Positions 20,142-37,918 of a stretch of 64,000 nt of DNA are shown in pieces. Positions within the stretch are counted from its first letter, which is position 1. Each line of letters opens with the position of its first letter. The DNA is from Pseudomonas sp. PDM18. Its GTDB lineage: Bacteria > Pseudomonadota > Gammaproteobacteria > Pseudomonadales > Pseudomonadaceae. The notes below the pieces were generated by a model. That model had not been told where the DNA came from. It saw only the letters and a program-made list of their open reading frames with translations, and did no database searches. The stretch covers positions 62,001 through 126,000 of the forward strand of contig NZ_JACVBX010000015.1 in the NCBI RefSeq assembly GCF_014852585.1, given 5' to 3'. Both the position numbers and the translations under genes were made by a program.

Positions 20142-20164
20142 AATCCACCACCCGGTCCCCATCT
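20137..20164 (+). promoter_or_regulatory. Sigma-32 heat-shock promoter of dnaK
   Basis: CTTGAAA (20137-20143), a 13-base spacer and CCCCATCT (20157-20164) match the RpoH consensus exactly. The -35 box overlaps the grpE stop codon. dnaK starts 67 bp downstream. Confidence 0.92.
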
Positions 20165-20231
20165 GGGTAATCAACCGAGCCAAAGACCCGCAACAGGGTC
20201 AGCGCGGAATCTAATTTCTGGAGAGTGAAAT

Positions 20232-22148
<1,917 letters not shown>

Positions 22149-22171
22149 GCCGCGTGCTTGCTTCCGCTCCG

Positions 22172-22231
22172 GCGCACCGACCAGCGTGTCGGTGCGCATG
22201 AAACGTCACGCGGGGGCTTGCTCCCGCGTTG
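22172..22231. other. Two hairpins in the dnaK-dnaJ gap
   Basis: GCGCACCGAC-CAGCGT-GTCGGTGCGC (22172-22197) is a perfect 10-bp stem. ACGCGGG-GGCTTGCT-CCCGCGT (22210-22231) is a second, REP-like stem. Neither has a U-tract, so partial attenuation or mRNA end protection of dnaK is more likely than termination. No gene is visible in the 122-bp gap. Confidence 0.6.
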
Positions 22232-22270
22232 GCGTGTCTGGGGGAACGGTTTTTAGAGTGCAGGAAAGTT

Positions 22271-24269
<1,999 letters not shown>

Positions 24270-24274
24270 GTGGC

Positions 24275-24336
24275 ATGGCCGTACGTCGTGCAAAAGGTGG
24301 ACCATGATGTCGCATTTCTGTAAACTACAGCTTTAG
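24275..24336 (+). other. Two candidate short leader reading frames ahead of carA
   Basis: ATG 24275 opens a 10-codon frame (MAVRRAKGGP). ATG 24304/24307 opens another (MMSHFCKLQL) behind AAGGTGG. Both lie between dapB and the hairpin at 24371-24411. They may be chance, but a translated leader before a terminator-like hairpin is what attenuation control of carAB would need. Confidence 0.25.
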
Positions 24337-24370
24337 TGTGTCCACTAAAAGTAGCGCAGCATGATCACAT

Positions 24371-24411
24371 AAAAAGCGGGATGACTTCTTCTGATGTCAT
24401 CCCGCTTTTTT
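24371..24411 (+). terminator. Strong intrinsic terminator/attenuator upstream of carA
   Basis: AAAAGCGGGATGAC and GTCATCCCGCTTTTTT form a 14-bp stem with a T-run, 46 bp before the carA start. It ends the dapB transcript and may also act as an attenuator if carA is transcribed from a promoter inside the dapB-carA gap. Confidence 0.88.
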
Positions 24412-24456
24412 ACAATCTGCGCACGCCCAGCCAGGCTTGAACTACGGGAGGTCTTC

Positions 24457-25593
24457 TTGACTAAGCCAGCCATACTTGCACTTGCCGACGGCAGCGTTTT
24501 TCGCGGTGACGCCATCGGCGCCGACGGTCATACCGTCGGAGAGGTGGTGTTCAACACCGCCATGACCGGCTACCAGGAAATCCTCACCGATCCTTCCTAC
24601 GCCCAACAGATCGTCACCCTGACCTACCCGCACATCGGCAACACCGGCACCACGCCCGAAGACGCCGAGTCGAACAAGGTCTGGGCCGCCGGCCTGATCA
24701 TCCGTGACCTGCCGCTGCTCTCCAGCAGCTGGCGCGACAAGCAGTCGCTGCCGGACTACCTGAAAGAGAACGGCACCGTTGCCATTGCCGGAATCGATAC
24801 CCGCCGCCTGACCCGCATCCTGCGCGAGAAGGGTTCGCAGAACGGCTGCATCCTGGTCGGCGACGACGCCACCGAGGAAAAAGCCCTCGAACTGGCGCGC
24901 GGCTTCCCAGGCCTGAAAGGCATGGACCTGGCCAAGGTCGTGTCCTCCACCGGGCGCTACGAGTGGCGTTCCAGCGTGTGGAACCTGGAAACCGACAGCC
25001 ATCCGGAAATCGCCGCTGCCGACCTGCCGTACCACGTGGTCGCCTACGATTTCGGCGTGAAGCTGAACATCCTGCGCATGCTGGTTGCCCGCGGCTGCCG
25101 CCTGACCGTGGTGCCGGCGCAGACCCCGGCCAGCGAAGTGCTCGCCCTGAACCCGGACGGCATCTTCCTCTCCAACGGCCCTGGTGACCCCGAGCCGTGC
25201 GACTACGCCATCCAGGCCATCCGCGAGTTCCTCGACACCGAGATTCCGGTGTTCGGTATTTGCCTCGGCCACCAGCTGCTGGCCCTGGCCTCCGGCGCCA
25301 AGACCCTGAAAATGGGCCACGGCCACCACGGTGCCAACCACCCGGTGCAGGACCTGGATTCGGGCGTGGTGATGATCACCAGCCAGAACCACGGTTTCGC
25401 TGTTGACGAAGGCAGCATGCCGGCCAACCTGCGCGCCACCCACAAGTCGCTGTTCGACGGTACCCTGCAGGGTATCGAGCGCACCGACAAGGTGGCCTTC
25501 AGCTTCCAGGGGCACCCGGAAGCCAGCCCAGGCCCGCACGACGTGGCTCCGCTGTTCGACCGCTTCATCGCGGCGATGGCCGAGCGTCGCTGA
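24457..25593 (+). CDS. carA: Carbamoyl-phosphate synthase small (glutaminase) subunit
   Basis: A 378-residue subunit that hydrolyses glutamine and passes ammonia to CarB for carbamoyl phosphate, shared by pyrimidine and arginine synthesis. No ATG fits. TTG 24457 follows GGGAGG by six bases and gives [13 protein letters not shown], the known N-terminus, so I take TTG. The class I amidotransferase triad has the nucleophile Cys269 in [10 protein letters not shown], with the His and Glu in [11 protein letters not shown]. It is the first gene of carA-lysE-carB-greA, about 30 bp before the exporter gene. Confidence 0.97.
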   Translation: MTKPAILALADGSVFRGDAIGADGHTVGEVVFNTAMTGYQEILTDPSYAQQIVTLTYPHIGNTGTTPEDAESNKVWAAGLIIRDLPLLSSSWRDKQSLPDYLKENGTVAIAGIDTRRLTRILREKGSQNGCILVGDDATEEKALELARGFPGLKGMDLAKVVSSTGRYEWRSSVWNLETDSHPEIAAADLPYHVVAYDFGVKLNILRMLVARGCRLTVVPAQTPASEVLALNPDGIFLSNGPGDPEPCDYAIQAIREFLDTEIPVFGICLGHQLLALASGAKTLKMGHGHHGANHPVQDLDSGVVMITSQNHGFAVDEGSMPANLRATHKSLFDGTLQGIERTDKVAFSFQGHPEASPGPHDVAPLFDRFIAAMAERR

Positions 25594-25619
25594 GTACGAG
25601 CTCGAAGAGGTAGAAGAAG

Positions 25620-26276
25620 ATGATGCCGACCCTGGGAATCACCGACCTCTGGACCTACGTCCTGGGTACGTTGTTCATCGTCCTGCTGCCGGGGCCGAAC
25701 TCGCTGTTTGTCCTCGCCACTGCCGCCCAGCGCGGCGTGGCCTCGGGCTACCGGGCGGCGAGCGCGGTGTTCCTGGGCGATGCGATCCTGATGTTCCTGT
25801 CGGCGCTGGGAATCGCCTCGGTCCTCAAGGCCGAGCCGATGCTGTTCCTGGGCCTGAAGTACGTCGGCGCCGCGTATCTGTTCTATCTGGGGATCGGCAT
25901 GCTCCGCGGTGGCTGGCAGAAGCTGCGCCACCCGCTGGAGGCCGCCGCCGTGCCGGCGAAGGAAGTGGACGTCAATCAGCCGTTCCGCAAGGCGCTGCTG
26001 CTGAGCCTGTCCAACCCCAAGGCGATCCTCTTCTTCATTTCCTTCTTCATCCAGTTCGTCGACCCGGGTTACGCCTACCCCGGCCTGTCGTTCCTGGTGC
26101 TGGGTACGATCCTCGAGATCATCAGCGCCCTGTACCTGAGTTTCCTGATTTTCTCCGGTGTGCGTCTGGCGGCCTGGTTCCGTCGGCGGCAACGGCTGGC
26201 TGCCGGCGCCTCGAGTGGCGTCGGCGCCCTGTTCGTCGGCTTTGGCGTGAAGCTGGCCAGCGCAACCCTTTCCTGA
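25620..26276 (+). CDS. LysE/RhtB-family amino-acid exporter
   Basis: A 218-residue inner-membrane protein with about six helices. The family signature is [26 protein letters not shown] near the N-terminus and [18 protein letters not shown] in the middle. It resembles the LeuE/YeaS branch, which exports leucine and similar amino acids; the true substrate is unknown. ATG 25620 or the adjacent ATG 25623 could start. Pseudomonads carry a gene of this size between carA and carB, so this is the normal layout, and it is co-transcribed with both. Confidence 0.9.
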   Translation: MMPTLGITDLWTYVLGTLFIVLLPGPNSLFVLATAAQRGVASGYRAASAVFLGDAILMFLSALGIASVLKAEPMLFLGLKYVGAAYLFYLGIGMLRGGWQKLRHPLEAAAVPAKEVDVNQPFRKALLLSLSNPKAILFFISFFIQFVDPGYAYPGLSFLVLGTILEIISALYLSFLIFSGVRLAAWFRRRQRLAAGASSGVGALFVGFGVKLASATLS

Positions 26277-26295
26277 ATATTGCAACGAGAGTCCC

Positions 26296-29513
<3,218 letters not shown>

Positions 29514-29517
<4 letters not shown>

Positions 29518-29990
29518 GCAAATTTCCAATGACTGTCCAGGGCGCCCGCGCCCTGGAAGAAGAACTGAAATACCTGAAGACCGTTCTGCGCCCGCAGATC
29601 ACCCAGGCCATCGCCGAAGCGCGTGAACTGGGCGACCTCAAAGAGAACGCCGAATACCACGCGGCCCGTGAGCAGCAGGGCATGTCCGAGGCGCGTATTC
29701 GCGACATCGAGGCCAAGCTGTCCAACGCGCAGATCATCGACGTGACCACCATTCCGCACAGCGGCAAGGTGATCTTCGGTACTACCGTCGATATCGCTAA
29801 TGTCGAGACCGACGAGACGGTGACCTATCAGATCGTCGGCGACGACGAGGCGGACATCAAGAACAGCAAGATCTCGGTCAACTCGCCGATCGCCCGTGCG
29901 CTGATCGGCAAGACTGAAGGCGACGCTGTTCTGGTCAAGACTCCGGGCGGCGACGTCGAGTACGAGATCGTTGAAGTCCGCCACGCCTGA
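29514..29990 (+). CDS. greA: Transcription elongation factor GreA
   Basis: A 158-residue factor that rescues backtracked RNA polymerase by stimulating transcript cleavage. The N-terminal coiled coil (1-75) carries the acidic tip in [20 protein letters not shown], and the C-terminal FKBP-like domain holds [19 protein letters not shown] 29514 overlaps the carB stop, so it is translationally coupled to carB. Confidence 0.98.
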
Positions 29991-30405
29991 TCGACAATCC
30001 CTCAACGCAGGCACCATCAGCTGGTTGCTGGCCCAGACATTCTGGGTTGGCGGCCTCTGGCTGCTTCAGTTCGTGGTGTTGCCGGCGCTGGACAAGATCG
30101 GCCTGGCACCATTGTTGGTGCAGACCGTCGCCGACGGCCTGAAGCCGCTGTTGCTGGGTTTTGCGGGATTCTGCGTGCTGGTCCAGGCTCTGGTGCTCTG
30201 GCAGGCGCGCGGGCTCGCTGCCTTTACCCATGAGACGCGGGGGCAGTTGCTGTTGACCGTATTGGTGATGGCAGCGGCCTATTTCGTGGTGCGCCAGGTA
30301 GCGCCGGACGCTGAGCGTTGGCTGCTGTTCAACTATCTGGTGGTGGCGCTGTGCGGTCTGCTGCTGGTGCTGCAACCGGCGCCCGGGCGGGGCGAGCGGA
30401 GCTGA
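29971..30405 (+). CDS. DUF4149 small integral membrane protein
   Basis: A 144-residue protein with four hydrophobic helices (for example [63 protein letters not shown]). The only plausible start is TTG 29971, inside the end of greA (20-base overlap). A gene of this type follows greA in other pseudomonads. Function is unknown. It is the last gene of the carA-carB-greA run, before a hairpin and the convergent yhbY. Confidence 0.8.
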   Translation: MKSATPDRQSLNAGTISWLLAQTFWVGGLWLLQFVVLPALDKIGLAPLLVQTVADGLKPLLLGFAGFCVLVQALVLWQARGLAAFTHETRGQLLLTVLVMAAAYFVVRQVAPDAERWLLFNYLVVALCGLLLVLQPAPGRGERS

Positions 30406-30409
30406 CGCG

Positions 30410-30430
30410 GCGGAGCCTTGCCGGCTCCGC
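30410..30430. terminator. Hairpin between the DUF4149 gene and yhbY
   Basis: GCGGAGCC-TTGCC-GGCTCCGC is an eight-base stem between converging genes. The U-tract is weak, so efficiency is uncertain. Confidence 0.5.
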
Positions 30431-30447
30431 GTTGCCGGTCTTGACTG

Positions 30448-30762
30448 TCAGAGACCGCTGAAGCGGCTGATGTTCGACAGGTTCTTGTTCGGCTTGGGAT
30501 TGCGACGATAGATCAGCGCCATCTTGCCGATGGACTGAACCAGTTCGCAGCTGCCGTTCTGACAGAGTTCGTCGATCAGCGCACGACGGTCGTCGCGTTC
30601 GGTGATGCGGAACTGCACCTTGATCAGTTCATGATCGTTGAGCGCACGCTCAAGCTCGGCCATTACACCTTCCGAGAGACCGTTTTCTGCAACGGTCAAT
30701 ACGGGTTTCAGGTGATGCCCGATAGATTTGAACTGCTTTTTCTGCTCCTGAGAGAGCGCCAT
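30448..30762 (-). CDS. yhbY: YhbY family CRM-domain RNA-binding protein
   Basis: A 104-residue protein covering one CRM domain (LKPVLTVAENGLSEGVMAELERALNDHELIKVQ ... GSCELVQSIGKMALIYRRNPK). The GxxG-type loop is replaced here by ENGLSEG, as in YhbY. It associates with pre-50S ribosome particles in E. coli. It is divergent from rlmE, an rRNA methylase also acting on 50S, and the spacing of 79 bp suggests shared promoters. Confidence 0.95.
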   Translation of the reverse strand: MALSQEQKKQFKSIGHHLKPVLTVAENGLSEGVMAELERALNDHELIKVQFRITERDDRRALIDELCQNGSCELVQSIGKMALIYRRNPKPNKNLSNISRFSGL

Positions 30763-30841
30763 AATCTGACCCCTGGGAAAAAAGGCGGATATTCTACCCG
30801 AGTTTCGGTTATACCGGGATGCCGCTCAGACGAGGTAATAC

Positions 30842-31465
30842 GTGGCCCGTTCCAAGACTAGCCATCGCTGGCTGAAAGAACATTTCGACGATCCTTACGT
30901 GAAGATGGCACAGCGCGACGGCTATCGCTCGCGCGCCAGCTACAAACTGCTGGAAATCCAGGAGAAGGATCGCATCCTGCGCCCCGGCATGACCGTGGTC
31001 GACCTCGGCGCGGCGCCGGGCGGCTGGTCGCAGGTCACCAGTCGGGTGATCGGCGACAAGGGCACTCTGATCGCGTCGGACATCCTGCCGATGGACAGCA
31101 TCCCGGATGTTACCTTCATCCAGGGTGACTTCACCGAGGACGAGGTCTTCGCCCAGTTGCTCGAGGCTATCGGAGAAAATCCGGTAGACCTTGTGATTTC
31201 CGATATGGCCCCCAATATGAGTGGACTGCCCGCTGTGGACATGCCTCGTGCGATGTTCCTCTGCGAGCTGGCCCTGGACCTGTGCACCCGTGTGCTACGT
31301 CCGGGCGGCGATTTCCTGATCAAGATTTTCCAGGGTGAGGGTTTCGACGCTTACCACAAGATGGTTCGCGAGAACTTCGAGAAGGTGCAGATGCGCAAAC
31401 CGCTGTCGTCCCGCGACCGTTCGCGGGAACAGTATCTGCTCGCACGGGGCTTTCGCGGCGCCTAG
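30842..31465 (+). CDS. rlmE: 23S rRNA 2'-O-methyltransferase RlmE (FtsJ/RrmJ)
   Basis: A 207-residue heat-shock methylase that modifies U2552 of 23S rRNA. The start is GTG 30842 ([21 protein letters not shown]). The SAM loop is [13 protein letters not shown]. The catalytic tetrad Lys-Asp-Lys-Glu is represented by Lys in ASYKLLE, Asp in [11 protein letters not shown], Lys in LIKIFQGEG and Glu in the last strand. It is the first gene of rlmE-ftsH-folP-glmM, the usual order in gammaproteobacteria. Confidence 0.97.
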   Translation: MARSKTSHRWLKEHFDDPYVKMAQRDGYRSRASYKLLEIQEKDRILRPGMTVVDLGAAPGGWSQVTSRVIGDKGTLIASDILPMDSIPDVTFIQGDFTEDEVFAQLLEAIGENPVDLVISDMAPNMSGLPAVDMPRAMFLCELALDLCTRVLRPGGDFLIKIFQGEGFDAYHKMVRENFEKVQMRKPLSSRDRSREQYLLARGFRGA

Positions 31466-31657
31466 ACTGGAATGATTGGGCCGGCTTCTGGTCTATGCCT
31501 TGCAGGTTTTGCTTGTACCGGTGAAAGCCGGGGTTCATAAAGGGTTACAGACGGCGCCTGCCTGGCGGCGGGCGTTGTGTAGTAATTTTGGCCGGAAGGA
31601 GTCTGGCCGTCGTGAGAAGCGGTTTCCAGGGCGGAGCCGGCTTCAGAGGGTAGTCAA

Positions 31658-33583
<1,926 letters not shown>

Positions 33584-33592
33584 GAGTGCTGA

Positions 33593-34462
33593 ATGAGTTC
33601 GTTGTACCACTCGACCCGGTTGCCTTGCGGCAACCGGGTTCTTGATTTAAGCCGCCCGCACGTCATGGGCATCCTCAACGTAACTCCCGATTCCTTCTCC
33701 GATGGCGGGCGCTTCAACAGGCACGATGCTGCGTTGCGTCATGCGGCGGAGATGGTCGCGGCCGGCGCCACGCTGATCGATATCGGCGGCGAGTCAACGC
33801 GTCCGGGGGCTCGCGTGGTTTCGCCCACCGAGGAGCTGGAGCGTGTCGCTCCGGTGGTCGAGGCCATCGCCCGCGAGCTGGATGTGGTGATTTCTGTAGA
33901 TACTTCCACTCCGGCCGTGATGCGTGAGACGGCCCGTCTTGGTGCGGGGCTGATCAACGATGTGCGCTCCCTGCAGCGCGACGGTGCCTTGGATGCTGCT
34001 GTCGATACCGGGCTCCCGGTGTGCCTGATGCACATGCGCGGTGAGCCGGGAAATATGCAGGACGACCCGCGTTACCCCGATATTCTTCAGGAAGTCCGTA
34101 GCTTCCTTGAGGGACGCATTGCGCTGTGCGAATCCGTGGGTATTGCCCGCGAGCGGATCGTCATCGACCCTGGCTTCGGTTTTGCCAAGACCCAAAGCCA
34201 TAACCTGAATCTATTCCGGCAGATGGAGAGGTTGATGGATATGGGGTGCCCGCTGCTGGTCGGTGTCTCGCGCAAGAGCATGGTCGGGCGCGCGCTCGGC
34301 CGTGAGGTGGGCGAGCGTCTCTATGGCAGTCTGGCGCTGGCCGCCCTTGCAGTCACCAAGGGAGCCAGCATTATCCGTGTCCACGATGTCGCCGAGACCG
34401 TGGATGTGGTTCGAATGATTCACGCAGTGGAAAGTGCAACGGAAGAGGGGATGCCCGCATGA
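33593..34462 (+). CDS. folP: Dihydropteroate synthase
   Basis: A 289-residue TIM barrel that joins p-aminobenzoate to 6-hydroxymethyl-dihydropterin diphosphate; it is the target of sulfonamides. Signatures are [17 protein letters not shown] (near 23-40), [12 protein letters not shown] and [15 protein letters not shown] 33593 lies ten bases after the ftsH stop. It overlaps glmM by four bases. Confidence 0.97.
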   Translation: MSSLYHSTRLPCGNRVLDLSRPHVMGILNVTPDSFSDGGRFNRHDAALRHAAEMVAAGATLIDIGGESTRPGARVVSPTEELERVAPVVEAIARELDVVISVDTSTPAVMRETARLGAGLINDVRSLQRDGALDAAVDTGLPVCLMHMRGEPGNMQDDPRYPDILQEVRSFLEGRIALCESVGIARERIVIDPGFGFAKTQSHNLNLFRQMERLMDMGCPLLVGVSRKSMVGRALGREVGERLYGSLALAALAVTKGASIIRVHDVAETVDVVRMIHAVESATEEGMPA

Positions 34463-35799
34463 GCAGGAAGTATTTCGGTACCGATGGAATTCGCGGGCGC
34501 GTAGGCACACCGCCGATCACGCCGGACTTCGTGCTCAAGTTGGGTTGGGCGGTGGGCATGGCCTTCCGTCAGCAGGGCAAATGCCGCGTATTGGTCGGCA
34601 AGGACACGCGCATCTCCGGCTACATGTTCGAGTCCGCGCTGGAGGCTGGTCTGTCGGCCGCCGGCGCCGATGTGATGCTGCTGGGCCCTATGCCTACTCC
34701 CGGGATTGCCTATCTGACCCGTACCTTCCATGCCGAAGCCGGCATCGTCATCAGTGCCTCGCACAATCCCCATGACGACAACGGCATCAAGTTTTTCTCC
34801 GGCCAGGGCACCAAGCTGCCGGATGAGGTCGAGCTGATTATCGAAGAGCTCCTGGATGCGCCGATGACGGTGGTCGAGTCCGCTCGTCTGGGCAAGGTTT
34901 CGCGCATCAACGACGCGGCTGGCCGCTACATCGAGTTCTGCAAGAGTAGCGTGCCCTCGAACACCAGTTTCGCCGGCCTGCGTATCGCGCTGGATTGCGC
35001 CCATGGCGCGACCTACAAGATCGCTCCCAACGTATTTCGCGAGCTGGGTGCCGAGGTATTCATCATCGGCGCCGAGCCCAATGGCCTGAACATCAACCAC
35101 AATTGCGGTTCCACCCACATGGGGGCGCTGCAGGACGCTGTTCTGGCTAATCACGCGGATATCGGCATCGCCTTCGACGGCGACGGCGACCGGGTGATGA
35201 TGGTTGACCATACCGGCACCATCGTCGACGGCGACGAGATTCTCTACCTGATCGCCCGTGACATGCTTGATCGCGGCAAGCTGCATGGCGGCGTGGTCGG
35301 GACTCTGATGAGCAACCTGGGACTCGAACTGGCCTTGCAGGAGCTGCACATCCCGTTTGCTCGCGCCAAGGTGGGCGACCGCTACGTGATGTCCGAGCTG
35401 CAGTCGCGCAACTGGCAGTTGGGTGGTGAGAACTCCGGTCATGTCGTGTGCTATCAGCACACCACTACGGGCGATGCGATCATCGCTGCGTTGCAGGTTT
35501 TGATGGCGCTCAAGACCCGTGGCCAGAACCTGGCCGAGGCGCGCATGGGCATTCGCAAGTGCCCGCAGGTGCTCATCAATGTGCGCTTCGCGGGCGGTGG
35601 TGTCGATCCGTTGGAGCATCCGGCGGTGAAGGAGGCCTGCGCCAAGGTGACGGAAGAAATGGCCGGTCGTGGCCGCGTTCTGCTGCGCAAGTCCGGTACC
35701 GAACCACTGGTTCGGGTAATGGTCGAGGGTGACGAGGAAGCTCGCGTTCGCGGCTATGCCGAGCAGTTGGCAAAAGTCGTTACAGAGGTATGTGCTTGA
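34459..35799 (+). CDS. glmM: Phosphoglucosamine mutase
   Basis: A 446-residue alpha-phosphohexomutase making glucosamine-1-phosphate for peptidoglycan and LPS. It opens with [14 protein letters not shown]. The phosphoserine loop [12 protein letters not shown] puts the catalytic serine at Ser101. The Mg2+ loop is FDGDGDRVM, the sugar-binding loop is GENSGH, and the phosphate loop is [15 protein letters not shown] overlaps the folP stop (ATGA). Confidence 0.98.
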   Translation: MSRKYFGTDGIRGRVGTPPITPDFVLKLGWAVGMAFRQQGKCRVLVGKDTRISGYMFESALEAGLSAAGADVMLLGPMPTPGIAYLTRTFHAEAGIVISASHNPHDDNGIKFFSGQGTKLPDEVELIIEELLDAPMTVVESARLGKVSRINDAAGRYIEFCKSSVPSNTSFAGLRIALDCAHGATYKIAPNVFRELGAEVFIIGAEPNGLNINHNCGSTHMGALQDAVLANHADIGIAFDGDGDRVMMVDHTGTIVDGDEILYLIARDMLDRGKLHGGVVGTLMSNLGLELALQELHIPFARAKVGDRYVMSELQSRNWQLGGENSGHVVCYQHTTTGDAIIAALQVLMALKTRGQNLAEARMGIRKCPQVLINVRFAGGGVDPLEHPAVKEACAKVTEEMAGRGRVLLRKSGTEPLVRVMVEGDEEARVRGYAEQLAKVVTEVCA

Positions 35800-35805
35800 T
35801 TTCTC

Positions 35806-35834
35806 TTGTCAGTTCCCAAAGCGTCGAGTAATAT
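35806..35834 (+). promoter_or_regulatory. Sigma-70 promoter of tpiA-secG-tRNA-Leu
   Basis: TTGTCA (35806-35811), a 17-base spacer and TAATAT (35829-35834) lie 30 bp before the tpiA start and just after the glmM stop. Confidence 0.75.
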
Positions 35835-35864
35835 CTGCGCCCACTTTGCTCAGCGAGGTACAGC

Positions 35865-36620
35865 ATGCGTCGACCCTTAGTGGCCGGTAATTGGAAAATG
35901 CACGGTACCCGCTCCAGCGTAACGGAGCTGATCAAAGGCCTGCGTCAACTGGCTCTCCCTACGGGTGTCGATGTGGCGGTGTTCCCGCCCTGTCTGTACA
36001 TCAATCAGGTCGTTCAAGGCTTGAATGGAAAGGCTGTTGCCGTCGGTGCGCAGAATTGCGCGGTTGAGCCGATGCAGGGCGCCTTGACGGGCGAGGTCGC
36101 AGCCAGTCAGCTGGCGGACGCGAACTGCTCCCTGGTGCTGGTTGGTCACTCCGAGCGTCGCCTGATTCTGGGTGAAAGCGATGGTGTGATCAGTCGCAAG
36201 TTTGCGGCGGTTCAATCGTGTGGCCTGATTCCGATCCTGTGCGTGGGCGAGACCCGCGAGCAGCGTGAGGCAGGCAAGACGCTTGAGGTTGTCGGGCGCC
36301 AGTTGGGCTCGGTGATCGAAGATCTCGGTGTCGGGGCTTTCTCCCGTGCCGTTGTGGCTTACGAGCCGGTGTGGGCGATTGGGACGGGGTTGACCGCTTC
36401 TCCCGAGCAGGCCCAGGAAGTACATGCGGCGATTCGCGCGCAGATCTCGGCGGAAAACGCAGAGGTGGCTCGCGGCCTTCGTCTCCTGTACGGCGGTAGT
36501 GTCAAGGCCGCCAACGCTGTCGAGCTTTTCGGCATGCCGGATATCGATGGGGGGCTCATTGGTGGAGCCTCCCTGAATGCAGATGAGTTCGGTGCGATCT
36601 GTCGCGCCGCAGGAAACTGA
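35865..36620 (+). CDS. tpiA: Triose-phosphate isomerase
   Basis: A 251-residue TIM barrel interconverting dihydroxyacetone phosphate and glyceraldehyde 3-phosphate. It has GNWKMHGT with Asn/Lys near 7-9, the catalytic His in LVGHSERR and the catalytic Glu in [13 protein letters not shown], followed by [11 protein letters not shown]. Two bases separate it from secG. Confidence 0.98.
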   Translation: MRRPLVAGNWKMHGTRSSVTELIKGLRQLALPTGVDVAVFPPCLYINQVVQGLNGKAVAVGAQNCAVEPMQGALTGEVAASQLADANCSLVLVGHSERRLILGESDGVISRKFAAVQSCGLIPILCVGETREQREAGKTLEVVGRQLGSVIEDLGVGAFSRAVVAYEPVWAIGTGLTASPEQAQEVHAAIRAQISAENAEVARGLRLLYGGSVKAANAVELFGMPDIDGGLIGGASLNADEFGAICRAAGN

Positions 36621-36622
36621 AG

Positions 36623-37015
36623 ATGCTGGAAACAGTTGTAATCGTGATTCACCTGCTGATGGCGCTGGGTCTGGTTGTGCTGGTCCTGCTTCAGCAAGGC
36701 AAGGGTGCCGACGCGGGTGCGTCGTTTGGTGCTGGCGCTTCGGGTACTGTTTTCGGTAGCCAGGGTTCTGCTACCTTCCTGAGTCGCTTCACCGCTGTGC
36801 TGGCTGCAGTTTTTTTTATTACCAGCTTGGGTTTAGCGTATTTTGCTAAAGAAAAAGCTGATATGATTCGTCACGCTGGGCTTCCTGATCCGGCAGTGAT
36901 GGAGCAGAAGCAGGAACAAGCTCCGGCAGCTAGCGATGTGCCGGGCGCGCAAGGGCAACCTCAAGCCCCTGCAGGCGGTAACGGCGACGTTTCGGCGGCT
37001 CCTGAGCAGAAGTAA
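36623..37015 (+). CDS. secG: Protein translocase subunit SecG
   Basis: A 130-residue accessory subunit of SecYEG. There are two membrane helices (2-22, [19 protein letters not shown], and about 53-73) with the conserved [22 protein letters not shown] between them. The Gln/Ala/Pro-rich cytoplasmic tail is longer than in E. coli SecG, as is typical of Pseudomonas. No terminator separates it from tRNA-Leu, 16 bp downstream, so the tRNA is probably on the same transcript. Confidence 0.96.
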   Translation: MLETVVIVIHLLMALGLVVLVLLQQGKGADAGASFGAGASGTVFGSQGSATFLSRFTAVLAAVFFITSLGLAYFAKEKADMIRHAGLPDPAVMEQKQEQAPAASDVPGAQGQPQAPAGGNGDVSAAPEQK

Positions 37016-37031
37016 GCAGGCAAGAGTTTTT

Positions 37032-37117
37032 GCCGAGGTGGTGGAATTGGTAGACACGCTACCTTGAGGTGGTAGTGGCCATAGGCTGTAGGGGTTCGAG
37101 TCCCCTCCTCGGTACCA
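37032..37117 (+). tRNA. tRNA-Leu (anticodon GAG)
   Basis: The acceptor stem GCCGAGG pairs with CCTCGGT, followed by discriminator A and an encoded CCA. The anticodon stem CTACC/GGTAG holds loop TTGAGGT, so the anticodon is GAG. A long variable arm marks class II (Leu), and the T-arm is GGGGTTCGAGTCCCC. It matches leuU after secG in E. coli. Confidence 0.97.
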
Positions 37118-37126
37118 TATTACGAA

Positions 37127-37147
37127 AAGGCCCGCAGTGCGGGCCTT
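37127..37147 (+). terminator. Hairpin after tRNA-Leu
   Basis: AAGGCCCGC-AGT-GCGGGCCTT is a perfect nine-base stem, followed by GTCGTTT. It likely ends the tpiA-secG-tRNA-Leu transcript. Confidence 0.65.
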
Positions 37148-37165
37148 GTCGTTTCGGTGTTTCGG

Positions 37166-37194
37166 TTGACCTTGAAGGGGCGCAACCGTATAAT
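37166..37194 (+). promoter_or_regulatory. Sigma-70 promoter of tRNA-fMet
   Basis: TTGACC (37166-37171), a 17-base spacer and a perfect TATAAT (37189-37194) lie 16 bp before the tRNA. A GC-rich stretch follows at the expected start, as in stable RNA promoters. Confidence 0.9.
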
Positions 37195-37210
37195 TTTGCA
37201 CCAGCTTTGA

Positions 37211-37287
<77 letters not shown>

Positions 37288-37296
37288 GTTTGGCAG

Positions 37297-37318
37297 AGCC
37301 CCTTTTCAGGGGCTTTTT
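37297..37318 (+). terminator. Terminator after tRNA-fMet
   Basis: AGCCCC-TTTTCA-GGGGCT is followed by a T-run. Confidence 0.8.
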
Positions 37319-37364
37319 GCTAGCTGGACAGTCCGCGCCGCCAGATCAGGGCGGTCCTTAAGGG

Positions 37365-37386
37365 ATGGGCGTTTCGCCCATTTTTT
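37365..37386 (+). terminator. Terminator/attenuator just upstream of rimP
   Basis: ATGGGCG-TTT-CGCCCAT is followed by TTTTTT. It ends 29 bp before the rimP start, with no obvious promoter between, so transcripts entering the nusA operon must read through it. Confidence 0.82.
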
Positions 37387-37414
37387 GTTTCTACAGCATA
37401 CGCGAGGCGATCAG

Positions 37415-37873
37415 GTGTCGAGCAAGCTAGAACAGTTGCAGGCCTTGTTGGCCCCTGTAGTAGAAGCGCTCGGCTATGAGTGCTGGGGCCTGGAATACAT
37501 TTCCCAAGGTCGCCATTCCCTGCTCCGGGTTTATATCGATCGTGCCGAAGGCATCCTGGTCGATGACTGCGAAATCGTCAGTCGTCAGATCAGTGGCATC
37601 CTCGACGTGGAAGACCCGATCAGTGGCGAGTACACCCTCGAGGTGTCGTCGCCCGGTATGGATCGGCCGCTCTTCACACTCGAGCAGTTCGCCCGTTACG
37701 TCGGCGAGCAGGTGAAGATCAAGCTGCGCACGCCCTTCGAAAGGCGTCGCAATTTCCAGGGCATTCTCCGTGGTGTGGAGGAGCAGGATGTGGTGGTCCT
37801 GGTGGACGACCATGAATATCTGCTGCCGGTCGACTCGATCGACAAGGCCAACATCATCCCCCGATTTGAGTGA
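37415..37873 (+). CDS. rimP: Ribosome maturation factor RimP
   Basis: A 152-residue 30S assembly factor. GTG 37415 ([22 protein letters not shown]) follows GAGG by seven bases and matches the family N-terminus; the longer frame upstream would run into the attenuator. It has the N-terminal alpha/beta domain with [20 protein letters not shown] and the SSPGMDRPL loop, then an SH3-like C-terminal domain. It is first in the rimP-nusA-infB-rbfA-truB-rpsO-pnp run. Confidence 0.96.
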   Translation: MSSKLEQLQALLAPVVEALGYECWGLEYISQGRHSLLRVYIDRAEGILVDDCEIVSRQISGILDVEDPISGEYTLEVSSPGMDRPLFTLEQFARYVGEQVKIKLRTPFERRRNFQGILRGVEEQDVVVLVDDHEYLLPVDSIDKANIIPRFE

Positions 37874-37918
37874 GCCGCCAGAGCGCGGATTCCAATGGAT
37901 TGAAAGGCGAGGCGTACG

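Noticed and set aside
24394-24456. carA starting at ATG 24394
   Set aside because: That ATG lies in the loop and 3' arm of the terminator hairpin. TTG 24457 has a strong ribosome site and gives the family N-terminus.
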